This document shows, in pieces, positions 1 through 6,889 of a stretch of 22,707 nt of DNA. The notes under the pieces were generated by a model. That model saw nothing but the letters and a program-made list of their open reading frames with translations, was not told where the DNA came from and ran no database searches. The translations under genes were made by a program, and so were the position numbers. Source of the stretch: Thermoplasmata archaeon (GTDB lineage: Archaea > Thermoplasmatota > Thermoplasmata > Thermoplasmatales > Thermoplasmataceae); contig JAKAYM010000013.1 in the NCBI GenBank assembly GCA_021826795.1, positions 1-22,707 of the forward strand, given 5' to 3'. The stretch's first letter is position 1, and each line of letters begins with the position of its first letter.

Positions 1-259
1 TCATAATGGTTTTTACATATACAGGAACCTCATTTATTCTATAATCCATACTGAATATGTCACTGTTCAGTTCCCTGTTTATTATATAATTGTACAGCCA
101 TTTAGCCTCTAAAAATAATTTCTTTAAATTTACCTGTGTATTCCTGTTCAGCTTATCAGTATCTATCTTTGTTTTTATAATAAATACTGTTTGCGATTTT
201 CTCTTAATTTTGGTTTTATTCAGGGAATCTTTAATTTTATTGTTTTTTGTTTCTATCAT
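1..259 (-). CDS. tnpB: TnpB, RNA-guided nuclease of IS605 (N-terminal part, runs off window)
   Basis: Reading the minus strand from the ATG at 259-257 gives 86 open codons with no stop up to the window edge. The product begins MIETKNNKIKDSL and is rich in Lys/Asn. It then has a helix-forming segment, VNLKKLFLEAKWLYNYI at about residues 44-60, which matches the N-terminal helical region of TnpB proteins. The RuvC catalytic residues and zinc finger lie outside the window. The start overlaps the tnpA stop by four bases (ATGA, 259-256), a common sign of translational coupling in these elements. TnpB proteins are known as RNA-guided DNA nucleases that help the element persist. Whether this copy is intact cannot be seen. 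Confidence 0.75.
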   Translation of the reverse strand, partial: MIETKNNKIKDSLNKTKIKRKSQTVFIIKTKIDTDKLNRNTQVNLKKLFLEAKWLYNYIINRELNSDIFSMDYRINEVPVYVKTIM

Positions 260-621
260 ACCTTCTTCTGTTCCTCTATATACTTTTCAACCACTTCAAG
301 TGTTACTGCACCAACACTTGCTATAAATTTTGACCTTGTCCATAGTGTGGGTATCTTCCTTCTTAGCTCTGGGAATTCATTCCTCAATATATGTGATGTA
401 TATCCCTTTATTAGATTAACACACCTTATAACATCTATCCTGGGCTTTAGATCCAGTAATAGATGCACATGGTCCGGCATTATCTCCATTTCTATTACCT
501 TATAGCCATAATCCTCCTCCTTTTCCCTTATAAGCTTCTTAAGCCTTTCATCAATGCCGTTTATTAATACCCTTCTCCTGTATTTAGGCGTGAATATCAC
601 ATGGTACTGGCATGAAAACAT
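256..621 (-). CDS. tnpA: TnpA, IS200/IS605 Y1-type transposase; first codons interrupted by a stop
   Basis: The 121-residue reading frame carries the HUH motif (DHVHLLL, His51 and His53) and the C-terminal single tyrosine (Tyr114 in KYIEEQ), preceded by LWTRSKFIASVG. Both are hallmarks of Y1 transposases, which cut and rejoin single-stranded DNA at element ends. The family normally has a further 15-20 residues before the first strand. Reading upstream in frame gives MELT, a TAG stop at 657-655, then YKKEYTSYDHL leading into the ATG at 621. The natural start was therefore probably the ATG at 669, and codon 5 is now a stop. Translation could restart at 621 and keep most of the fold, or the gene may be dead. 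It overlaps tnpB by four bases. Confidence 0.85.
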   Translation of the reverse strand: MFSCQYHVIFTPKYRRRVLINGIDERLKKLIREKEEDYGYKVIEMEIMPDHVHLLLDLKPRIDVIRCVNLIKGYTSHILRNEFPELRRKIPTLWTRSKFIASVGAVTLEVVEKYIEEQKKV

Positions 622-823
622 TAAATGGTCGTATGATGTGTATTCCTTCTTATACTATGTTAATTCCATATATCAAATAAAGTATATTACAATGTTATAT
701 AAAATTTACCTATAACATATGAATTTATATTTATCCTGAAAATATTTAATTTACCGTTATTTTAAAAATCATGCCACTGGCGGATTCTGAAAATATCTTA
801 AATATTAATTATTTATTGAATTT

Positions 824-1047
824 ATGGTATACGATTCCAGAAATTCATCCGCATCACAAGCTCAGTGGCTTTCTTTCTGGTAGATTGATTTGTAATAGTA
901 GCATTTTTCAGAAATAATGTAGAGGAAATAACGAATTATATAAATGAGGAACTGGTAATGTTCATAAATTCAATATCTGGGGTTATATTTATATTCCAGC
1001 AGAGTCTTGCAGATGCCGAGACTGTAGTAAATAAAATGTATGGATAA
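824..1047 (+). pseudogene. Possible decayed small gene (two frames)
   Basis: An ATG at 824 lies about 22 bases after a TATA-like cttaaatat (797-805) and opens a 19-codon frame, MVYDSRNSSASQAQWLSFW, which stops at 881. A second frame then runs to a stop at 1045-1047 and reads NNVEEITNYINEEL followed by VMFINSISGVIFIF and QQSLADAETVVNKMYG. That is a charged helix, a hydrophobic stretch and an amphipathic tail, with plausible codon use. The two pieces are in different frames with stops between them, which fits one broken gene. I do not recognise a family. Chance open frames in AT-rich DNA are the main alternative. Confidence 0.25.
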
Positions 1048-1298
1048 TAACCTAGATGTGATGATAGTTTATGATTATAATTTTTATAAATAGCCATTTT
1101 GATAATAGGCAATTCGTCAGTTTTTTTATTTAGTAAGACATAAAATTCCAGAAATTTTATCAAAATACTAATATTATGAATATAATATTAATGTATTAGC
1201 GATTAACTGGCAAATATGGTTTCCAGAATTACTTATTTTAAACAACAAATGGCTATCCATAATTTTTTACGGCAATAGACGGACCGGGTTTACACAAA

Positions 1299-1307
1299 TT
1301 ATATATA
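1299..1307 (+). promoter_or_regulatory. TATA box for the gene at 1330
   Basis: The sequence ttatatata sits with its centre 27 bases before the ATG at 1330. This is the usual archaeal TATA-to-start distance, so transcription would begin close to or at the start codon, giving a leaderless message. No Shine-Dalgarno motif precedes the ATG. Confidence 0.5.
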
Positions 1308-1329
1308 CCATGCTTATAATTGACATATA

Positions 1330-1494
1330 ATGCCTGAAATATATGTAAAAGATGAAATATATAAAAATATATCGGATAGCCACGGAGATGTATCAAAGTT
1401 TGTGAATATGGTACTCACGCAATATGTTAACACCTTCTCAGTATCAGAAAATGATGGTATAGATCATTACAGAACACATGGAAACGGAGACTAA
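1330..1494 (+). CDS. Small ribbon-helix-helix-like protein (54 aa), possible antitoxin or DNA-binding protein
   Basis: The 54-residue product starts MPEIYVKDEIYKNISDSHGD and continues VSKFVNMVLTQYV. It reads as a short beta strand (PEIYV), a helix (KDEIYKNISDS), a Gly-containing turn and a second helix (DVSKFVNMVLTQYV). This is the order of a ribbon-helix-helix DNA-binding domain and resembles small archaeal VapB/CopG-like proteins. The last 20 residues are polar and look unstructured. The start is supported by a TATA box at 1299-1307. No toxin gene is adjacent: the upstream DNA is decayed and the next gene downstream is convergent. It could be an orphan antitoxin, a standalone regulator, or a conserved protein of unknown role. 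The fold call is from pattern only. Confidence 0.5.
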   Translation: MPEIYVKDEIYKNISDSHGDVSKFVNMVLTQYVNTFSVSENDGIDHYRTHGNGD

Positions 1495-1549
1495 ATTTAA
1501 TCGTTAAAATAATATATATTTATTTTCATATAGAATCCGAAAATAACTT

Positions 1550-2005
1550 TTATAATTTCAAGTTGCAGTAATTGTCCCTACTGAAATTCTGAAGTACTAT
1601 ATGGGAGTCCGTCCTTTCAATACCTTCCATTGTCGATAACATATCCATCAGTTTTTGGTATTCCTCTGGATTTTTAGTAATTGTATATAATATAAAATCT
1701 ATATCTCCTAGGAGGAAATCTACACTGATCACACCGGGAATTTCCATTAATGCTTTCCCCAGATCTTTATAGTACTCTTTCCCGTATTTTGCCCGCACAA
1801 ATGTTATTGTATAAAAATCAAATCCTATCTTCTTATAATCAATCAGGGCTATACTTCGCTTAATAATCCCGTTCTTTTTCATTTCCTCTATTCGCCGTGA
1901 TACTGCTGAGGGACTATTTAATCCGGTTGAAATACCTATTTTTCTTAAGGCAAGGGAAGAATTTCTGTGCAATATACTGAGAATTTTTAAATTGGTATCG
2001 TCCAT
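1550..2005 (-). CDS. Lrp/AsnC-family transcriptional regulator
   Basis: At 151 residues this has the standard length of an archaeal Lrp/AsnC protein. Residues 1-50 form the winged helix-turn-helix (MDDTNLKILSILHRNSS then SPSAVSRRIEEMKKNGII). Residues about 65-140 form the RAM ligand-binding domain, with the PGVISVDFLLGDIDFILYT segment. Lrp-type proteins bind DNA as dimers or octamers and usually sense amino acids. The gene is divergent from the aminotransferase-permease operon at 2160 across a 154-bp gap, so regulation of that operon is likely, with an amino acid as candidate ligand. An inverted repeat at 2017-2031 overlaps its own TATA region, which suggests autoregulation. It is convergent with the small gene ending at 1494. 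Confidence 0.9.
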   Translation of the reverse strand: MDDTNLKILSILHRNSSLALRKIGISTGLNSPSAVSRRIEEMKKNGIIKRSIALIDYKKIGFDFYTITFVRAKYGKEYYKDLGKALMEIPGVISVDFLLGDIDFILYTITKNPEEYQKLMDMLSTMEGIERTDSHIVLQNFSRDNYCNLKL

Positions 2006-2016
2006 ATTTTAGCATG

Positions 2017-2031
2017 TATTATTTGATAATA
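2017..2031. promoter_or_regulatory. Inverted repeat at the Lrp gene promoter
   Basis: TATTAT-TTG-ATAATA is a perfect 6-bp inverted repeat with a 3-base spacer, 12-26 bases upstream of the regulator's start codon. It overlaps the minus-strand TATA-like tttattat. AT-rich dyads of this size are typical of Lrp/AsnC sites, so it may be an autoregulatory operator. The surrounding DNA is so AT-rich that chance is a real alternative. Confidence 0.35.
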
Positions 2032-2090
2032 AATCCTTGTATATGGAATAAATTCGAAAAATTTTCTTATTTATCTGATAATATAGCAAA

Positions 2091-2105
2091 ATATTATTAT
2101 AATAT
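2091..2105. promoter_or_regulatory. AT-rich palindrome upstream of the aminotransferase promoter
   Basis: ATATTAT-T-ATAATAT is a perfect dyad with 7-bp arms around one central base. It lies 26 bases upstream of the TATA box at 2131. It could be a second Lrp binding site acting on the aminotransferase operon, in an activator position. Only A and T are present, so the evidence is weak. Confidence 0.3.
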
Positions 2106-2130
2106 ATAGTTTGCCAGTTTTTTAGTAAAT

Positions 2131-2140
2131 TTTATATTAA
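2131..2140 (+). promoter_or_regulatory. TATA box for the aminotransferase operon
   Basis: tttatattaa is centred 25 bases before the ATG at 2160. The spacing predicts a leaderless transcript starting at or just before that ATG, which favours 2160 over the next in-frame ATG at 2163. Confidence 0.5.
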
Positions 2141-2159
2141 AATAACCGTTTCATTTTTT

Positions 2160-3461
2160 ATGATGAATATAGATATTGCTAAAATACCATATATAAAAAC
2201 TGAGATACCCGGTCCAAAAAGCAGGGCACTTCTGGATGAACAGAGGAGATATGAAACTGCATCTGTTACCTATCCCAGAAGCTTTCCAATAGCTATCAGA
2301 TATGCAAAAGATTCTTTAATTGAGGATATGGATGGAAATATATTTATTGACTGGCTCACAGGAATATCAGTACTGAATCTGGGATATTCAGAATTTATAA
2401 AAGATGCAGTAAAATCAGAAATGGAAAATACATGGCATGCACTGGAAATCCCAACGGAGGCAAGGATAGGATTTTTGAAAGCGTTGAATGATGCGTTCCC
2501 TTCAAACATGAGGGATTATAAAACTATTTTCGGCATCAGTGGTGCAGATGCCTGTGAGACAGCAGTGAACATTGCACACCAGGTATCCGGAAAAAATGCA
2601 TATACTATAGTGTTCGAAGGCGCATACCATGGTGTATCTGGGGGAATAATAGCTGCCACATATGAAGATAAGTATAAAGCCGGAAACAATAGTCCGGGAT
2701 TCAGGGTAATAAGGGCACCGTATCCCGGTATTCTCTGGGAAAATTATTCAGTAGATGATGTTATCGAATATATTCAAACAGCAATCAGGGAAAATGATAT
2801 TGATTCCCTGCTGGTAGAGCCAATTCTCGGAGAAGGAGGCTACGTGGTACCTCCATCTGGGTTCCTGAAAGCTCTGAGAAAGTTATGTGATGATAATAAT
2901 ATAATAATGATAGTTGACGAGGTACAGTCTGGCATGGGCAGGACAGGAAAAATGTGGGCATTCGAACATGATGGAATAAAGCCGGATATTGTATGTGTCG
3001 GCAAATCTGCAGGTGGTGGTATTCCAATGTCGCTGGTTTATTATAGAAAGGATTTCGATGATAAATTACCGGTACCGTTCCATCTAGGAACATACCGTGC
3101 GAATCCGTTAGCGCTGGCAGCCGGTAGGGAAGTTATTAAAAGGACCCCTCCTGTACTTTACAGTGTAAGAGAACAGGGAAAAGAGTTGCTGAAAAGATTC
3201 GGAGAAATCAACAGCGGTTCTATAGCACAGGTCAGAGGAAGGGGATTCATGATAGGAATTGAGCTGGGAAGAAAGGGGAAACCACTGGATTCTATTACAA
3301 TGAACAAGTACAAAAAATCCATGATAGAACATGGAATTATAATGCATACCTGCGGGCATTATGGAAATACCTTCAGATTTATGGCAGCATTGAATATTGA
3401 CCCGAAACTTCTTGATACGGGAATGGAAATATTCGGCAAGGTGGTGAGTACACAATGGTAG
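2160..3461 (+). CDS. Class III (GabT/ArgD-type) PLP-dependent aminotransferase
   Basis: The 433-residue protein has the landmarks of PLP fold-type I subgroup III enzymes. These are the phosphate-binding region GADACETAVNIA (128-139) with YHG at 156-158, the acidic motif DEVQSGMGRTG (253-263) and the PLP lysine Lys282 in VGKSAGGGIP. The family includes 4-aminobutyrate, ornithine, acetylornithine and lysine-6-aminotransferases, and also archaeal amino-acid racemases of the same fold, so the substrate is not settled. It is the first gene of an operon: its stop overlaps the start of an amino-acid permease by 7 bases, and an Lrp regulator is divergent. Together these suggest uptake and breakdown of one amino acid or amine. 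An ALDH7 dehydrogenase elsewhere in the window makes lysine a candidate substrate, which is inference only. Confidence 0.9.
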   Translation: MMNIDIAKIPYIKTEIPGPKSRALLDEQRRYETASVTYPRSFPIAIRYAKDSLIEDMDGNIFIDWLTGISVLNLGYSEFIKDAVKSEMENTWHALEIPTEARIGFLKALNDAFPSNMRDYKTIFGISGADACETAVNIAHQVSGKNAYTIVFEGAYHGVSGGIIAATYEDKYKAGNNSPGFRVIRAPYPGILWENYSVDDVIEYIQTAIRENDIDSLLVEPILGEGGYVVPPSGFLKALRKLCDDNNIIMIVDEVQSGMGRTGKMWAFEHDGIKPDIVCVGKSAGGGIPMSLVYYRKDFDDKLPVPFHLGTYRANPLALAAGREVIKRTPPVLYSVREQGKELLKRFGEINSGSIAQVRGRGFMIGIELGRKGKPLDSITMNKYKKSMIEHGIIMHTCGHYGNTFRFMAALNIDPKLLDTGMEIFGKVVSTQW

Positions 3462-4888
3462 ATAAATTGAGGAAGAACGAGGGTGGCCTCTGGTCAGGCA
3501 CATTTCAGGCAATTGCATATGTAGCACCGGCCGCAACTGCTGCATCATTCCTTGTTGAGGAGACAGCTTACGTTGGAGCATCAACAACCTTTGTATTTCT
3601 TCTGGCATTGATAGGAGTTACATCTGCTATGTACATGAATTACGTTTTCTCCGGAAGAATATCCCATGCCGGTGGTTACTACGCTTATGTCAGGGCAGGT
3701 CTCGGTCCAAAATTCGGTATATTTTCTGGTTGGCTATACTTCATCAACATACTTGGAGCACTGGCGGGATTTGCAGTTCTCTTCTTTGCCGGCGTTTTAT
3801 GGCCTCTGATTCCACAGCTTTCTTCCAATCCATACGGCTGGATACCTTTAGCATTCATACCTCTTGTGCTTATTTTGGTACTTCTTTACCGTGGATTGAA
3901 ACCGTCATTGAAATACACGATAATAGGTGGCATGATAGAGGTTGGAACGCTTATTATAATATCCGTGGCAATAATAATAAGACTTGGTCCACATAACACT
4001 TTCATCCCATTTACTCCTAATGGAAATTCATTCGGAAATCTTGGTCTTGCAACTGTTTATTCAATACTGGGATTTGTTGGTATCGGTTCTGTGATTACAT
4101 TATCAGAGGAACTCCATAATCCCAAAAAAATTGTTAAAAAATCAATAGTAGTTGGTATGATTATAACTGCGGTTGTCTATATTCTGGTATCCTATGCCAT
4201 GGTTGCCGGTTATGGTATCAACAGGATGACATCATTTTCAGCTGCCACTGACCCTGGATTCACAGTAGTGGATACCTACTTTGGCCCTATTGTCATGATC
4301 ATATTCATAATAATAACCCTGAATAGCTTCCTATCCAATGGAATAGCGGAGGGAAACGCCTTCAGCCGTGAGGGTTTCGCCATGGCACGGGACGGCATTA
4401 TATTTCCCAAATCTCTGGCAACTGTACATAAAAAATATGGTTCCCCAAATAAAATCATACTCATAGAATGGGCTATAATAGTTGCATTGACCCTAGTGGG
4501 AGGCCTTATTTTTGGACCGTTTGAGGGTGCTGCTCTTATAACAGCAGTCAACGGAGTTTCTCTATACATAGTTCATATACTGGCTAATTTCTCACTTCCC
4601 ATATATGGTAAAAAAACAATGAAATTAAAACTGAAAGGATTATTACCATTAGCACTGGGGCCTGTTCTTGCAACAGTGGTTTATGGATTTGCCATATACG
4701 GGGAATTTGTTCCAATACCTCCCTATCCAGGAAATGTTGCACCATATTCGATAATAGCTGCAGTAATAGCAGGGGTAGCGATAACAATAGTACTGTTCGT
4801 TAAAAAACATCCCTCAGAAATTAAGTCCATAGGAGAGGAACAGAATTATATGCTGGAACCCGTATCAGAACAGGAACTGGAAGAATGA
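3455..4888 (+). CDS. APC-superfamily amino acid permease
   Basis: The 477-residue protein is strongly hydrophobic with about 12 membrane segments. It opens with the APC pattern WSGTFQAIAYVAPAATAASF, followed by a Gly/Ala-rich first helix region and HAGGYYAYVRAGLGPKFGIF (about residues 70-90), the conserved 'GG.Y.Y...GLGP..G' block of APC transporters. A further block, GFVGIGSVITLSEELHNPKK, matches the helix 6 to cytoplasmic-loop region with its acidic pair and PKK. It probably imports an amino acid or amine by proton symport. Its ATG lies inside the last codons of the aminotransferase gene (7-base overlap), so the two are translationally coupled and likely share a substrate. The C-terminus is a short acidic cytoplasmic tail. 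Confidence 0.9.
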   Translation: MVDKLRKNEGGLWSGTFQAIAYVAPAATAASFLVEETAYVGASTTFVFLLALIGVTSAMYMNYVFSGRISHAGGYYAYVRAGLGPKFGIFSGWLYFINILGALAGFAVLFFAGVLWPLIPQLSSNPYGWIPLAFIPLVLILVLLYRGLKPSLKYTIIGGMIEVGTLIIISVAIIIRLGPHNTFIPFTPNGNSFGNLGLATVYSILGFVGIGSVITLSEELHNPKKIVKKSIVVGMIITAVVYILVSYAMVAGYGINRMTSFSAATDPGFTVVDTYFGPIVMIIFIIITLNSFLSNGIAEGNAFSREGFAMARDGIIFPKSLATVHKKYGSPNKIILIEWAIIVALTLVGGLIFGPFEGAALITAVNGVSLYIVHILANFSLPIYGKKTMKLKLKGLLPLALGPVLATVVYGFAIYGEFVPIPPYPGNVAPYSIIAAVIAGVAITIVLFVKKHPSEIKSIGEEQNYMLEPVSEQELEE

Positions 4889-4890
4889 AA

Positions 4891-4908
4891 TAAATAAAAT
4901 TTTATTTA
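4891..4908. terminator. Palindrome and T-rich tract after the permease
   Basis: TAAATAAAATTTTATTTA is a perfect 18-bp palindrome that begins two bases after the permease stop codon. Its T-rich part could serve as an archaeal terminator. Being only A and T, it is weak as a hairpin, and part of it may also serve the promoter of the next gene. Confidence 0.3.
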
Positions 4909-4943
4909 AGAAAATTATTATAATATCCTATTATTAAAGATAA

Positions 4944-5242
4944 ATGAAAAAGTATCTTAGATTCATTGTAATTTTCGTATCCATTATACTCGCAGTTATA
5001 ATAATATCACCATTTATTTTAAGCCCATTCGAGGAACCGCATAACAGTTTTTTTGAGGTAAATTACAAGCCATCCGGAAGAGAACGAGTTATTTTTATAA
5101 GCTGGGCGGGATGTCCGATCGGTGCATCATTATCGTGGCCACTATACTTTGCACTGGAATGGAATTACACGGGAAATACACAGTGACCCTTGTAGTACCG
5201 ACACAGAAGGCAAAGATGGCAACTGCAACAGTTACCTTCTAG
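4944..5242 (+). pseudogene. Truncated DUF929-type membrane-anchored protein
   Basis: An 80-codon frame starts at 4944 with a membrane anchor (about residues 6-28, MKKYLRFIVIFVSIILAVII). It continues into ERVIFISWAGCPIGASLSWP, which matches the conserved thioredoxin-like start of DUF929 proteins of Thermoplasmatales and Sulfolobales (an FISW.GCP.GA..SW block). Family members are much longer, yet this frame stops at 5186. An overlapping frame then reads GKYTVTLVVPTQKAKMATAT and ends at 5240-5242, which looks like the last beta strands of a secreted domain. The simplest reading is one gene that lost its middle by deletion with a frame change. A join to another gene's tail is also possible. DUF929 has no established function. 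Confidence 0.5.
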
Positions 5243-5304
5243 AAATAATTTTAATATATTATATTTTTTAATAATAAATTCATTTTATCAAGTATATCAT
5301 AAAG

Positions 5305-5334
5305 ATTATAAATATAATCATTATAAACATAATC
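5305..5334. repeat. 15-bp tandem repeat abutting the ATPase start codon
   Basis: Two adjacent 15-bp copies, ATTATAAATATAATC and ATTATAAACATAATC (14 of 15 identical), end exactly before the ATG at 5335. With the preceding G the first copy is also a dyad, GATTAT-AAAT-ATAATC. The position covers the core promoter and start site, so the repeat may hold both the TATA box and an operator. Confidence 0.6.
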
Positions 5335-6780
5335 ATGGATATATTTTTTGACAGAGACGATGAGTTAAAAAGGCTAATCGCAGATATTGAAAAATATAGA
5401 ACCCTGATAGTATTATATGGCAACAGGCGGGTAGGAAAGACAGAACTCATTAAAAAATCAATAAATAAAATAGGAGGCATCTATCTATATGTGGATAATA
5501 CAAAAAGTTCGAACTTATTATTGGAAGAATTTTCCGGTGTAATCAGAGAATATTTCCACACCTCACTTTTCAACCCGCCTGACTGGGATTTATTTTTTAA
5601 AGGTTTATTTGAGCTTTCAGCAAGCAGACAAACAGCAATTTATTTTGATGAATTTCAGAGATTTGAAGACATCAGTAAATCTGTATTTACGGCACTCCAG
5701 AAGAATGTTGATTTATATATTGATCAATCAGGATTGTCAATTGTCTGTTCTGGATCTTCAATCGGGCTGATAAAGAAAATATTTATGGATATAAATTTAC
5801 CCCTCTACAAAAGAGCAACCTCTATAATACATTTAAAAAATTTTGATTTTGTAACATGCTATAAATATTTGAAAATTAATATTCAAGATGCAATAAAAAT
5901 GTATTCAATATTCGGCGGTTCTCCGCAGTTTGTCAAATATTTCAGTTTAAACGGCATAAAAAACGTGGAGGAAATGATAAAAAGTATATTTATGGACAGT
6001 AACAGCATATATATCTTTGAGCCAAGAGATTTTATTAGTGAGGAATTCGGAAGGAGATCTCAAACGTATTTTTCCATACTGTACGCTATTTCAACAGGCA
6101 ATACTAAGGTATCAGATATGGCAAATATGACAGATATAAAGGCAACATCTATACAGCCTTATTTGTTTGAAATTAAAGATATGTTAAATCTGATAACCTA
6201 TGAATTGCCGGTAACCCATAAAAATGATAAAATAAATAAAAAAGGAATTTATATATTGACTGATAATTATATGGAATTCTGGTTCAGCCGGTTTTATCCC
6301 AATATAAATCAATTTGAACTGGGTAACTACAGTGGGGTTGTTAACTTATTAATACAATCGGTTGAAATGATTGTACCATATAAATTTGAAGAAATATGCA
6401 GAGAGTTGATTATCTATATAAACAATGAAAAAGCTGATATTTTGCCGTTTAGTATACAAAAAATTGGAAAATGGTGGGGGAGGAGTGGGTATAATACTGC
6501 AGAAAAAGATCAGGTAGAAATGGATATCGTAGCCATTAATGAGGAGGAGAAGGCTATAATGTTCGGCGAATGCAAATGGACGTCCAGACCGATAGATGTT
6601 TCTGTGTATAATAATTTGAAAAGAAAGGCTGTGAGTGTACAGTGGAATAATAAGGATAGAAATGACTATTTTATATTATTCAGCAAATCCGGTTTTACCG
6701 ATAAAATGAAGGAAGTTGCCGTAAAGGATAATGTGTTACTATTCGATCTTGAAAAAATTGAAGCTATACTTAAAAGATGA
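5335..6780 (+). CDS. Archaeal AAA-type ATPase with DUF234/PD-(D/E)XK-like C-terminus
   Basis: The 481-residue protein belongs to the archaeal ATPase family (Arch_ATPase with C-terminal DUF234). The N-terminal P-loop NTPase has Walker A GNRRVGKT (29-36), Walker B AIYFDEFQRF (101-110, Asp105-Glu106) and a sensor-like IVCSGSS (about 136-142). A middle helical region, about 240-300, resembles a winged helix (TGNTKVSDMANMTDIKATSI). The C-terminus has EMD at 395-397 and GECKW at 411-415, the Asp...Glu-X-Lys layout of a PD-(D/E)XK nuclease-like domain. These proteins are common, often in many copies, in archaeal genomes. Roles in DNA handling or defence have been proposed but are not settled. No partner gene lies beside it, so it appears to be a single-gene unit, with unusual tandem repeats in its promoter. 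Confidence 0.85.
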   Translation: MDIFFDRDDELKRLIADIEKYRTLIVLYGNRRVGKTELIKKSINKIGGIYLYVDNTKSSNLLLEEFSGVIREYFHTSLFNPPDWDLFFKGLFELSASRQTAIYFDEFQRFEDISKSVFTALQKNVDLYIDQSGLSIVCSGSSIGLIKKIFMDINLPLYKRATSIIHLKNFDFVTCYKYLKINIQDAIKMYSIFGGSPQFVKYFSLNGIKNVEEMIKSIFMDSNSIYIFEPRDFISEEFGRRSQTYFSILYAISTGNTKVSDMANMTDIKATSIQPYLFEIKDMLNLITYELPVTHKNDKINKKGIYILTDNYMEFWFSRFYPNINQFELGNYSGVVNLLIQSVEMIVPYKFEEICRELIIYINNEKADILPFSIQKIGKWWGRSGYNTAEKDQVEMDIVAINEEEKAIMFGECKWTSRPIDVSVYNNLKRKAVSVQWNNKDRNDYFILFSKSGFTDKMKEVAVKDNVLLFDLEKIEAILKR

Positions 6781-6861
6781 ATTAGGTATAAGAAGATTCA
6801 TCGCACCCCTGCTACTGAATTCCAATACAGTGCATACTCTTCCGTGATACTGCCATAAATT

Positions 6862-6869
6862 AGATATAT
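6862..6869 (+). promoter_or_regulatory. TATA box for the flavoprotein gene at 6890
   Basis: agatatat is centred about 25 bases before the ATG at 6890, again predicting a leaderless transcript. No ribosome-binding motif lies between them. Confidence 0.45.
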
Positions 6870-6889
6870 CCATAGCTAATTAGATTTTT

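Larger units (their letters stand above)
1..669 (-). mobile_element. IS200/IS605-family insertion sequence, one end only
   Basis: A tnpA gene followed by the start of a tnpB gene on the same strand is the layout of an IS605-type element. The tnpB part runs off the left edge, so one element end, including any guide RNA normally found at the 3' end of tnpB, is outside the window. I could not fix the end on the tnpA side: positions 670-800 are AT-rich and show no convincing subterminal hairpin. The right boundary given is simply the first codon of the tnpA reading frame. Confidence 0.8.
670..1329. other. AT-rich stretch with no intact gene
   Basis: This 660-base region lies between the transposase and the small gene at 1330. 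It is very AT-rich, has no long reading frame that looks coding, and no tRNA-like structure that I can see. It contains the broken reading frame described at 824-1047. A minus-strand frame at 1163-936 exists but looks like a shadow of that remnant. The rest holds poly-A/T tracts and the promoter of the next gene. Confidence 0.5.

Noticed and set aside
773..781. GCCACTGGC as a subterminal hairpin of the IS605-type element
   Set aside because: Arms of only four bases with a one-base loop cannot be told from chance, and I could not define the element end.
936..1163. A 75-codon minus-strand frame in the AT-rich region
   Set aside because: It has no promoter or ribosome-binding motif and unlikely composition, and the opposite strand has a more protein-like reading. 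Treated as a shadow.
6781..6889. Minus-strand fragment reading GSITEEYALYWNSVAGVR in the gap before the flavoprotein
   Set aside because: It is protein-like but only about 18 codons before a stop, with no recognisable family and no start. It may be a relic, but there is too little to annotate.
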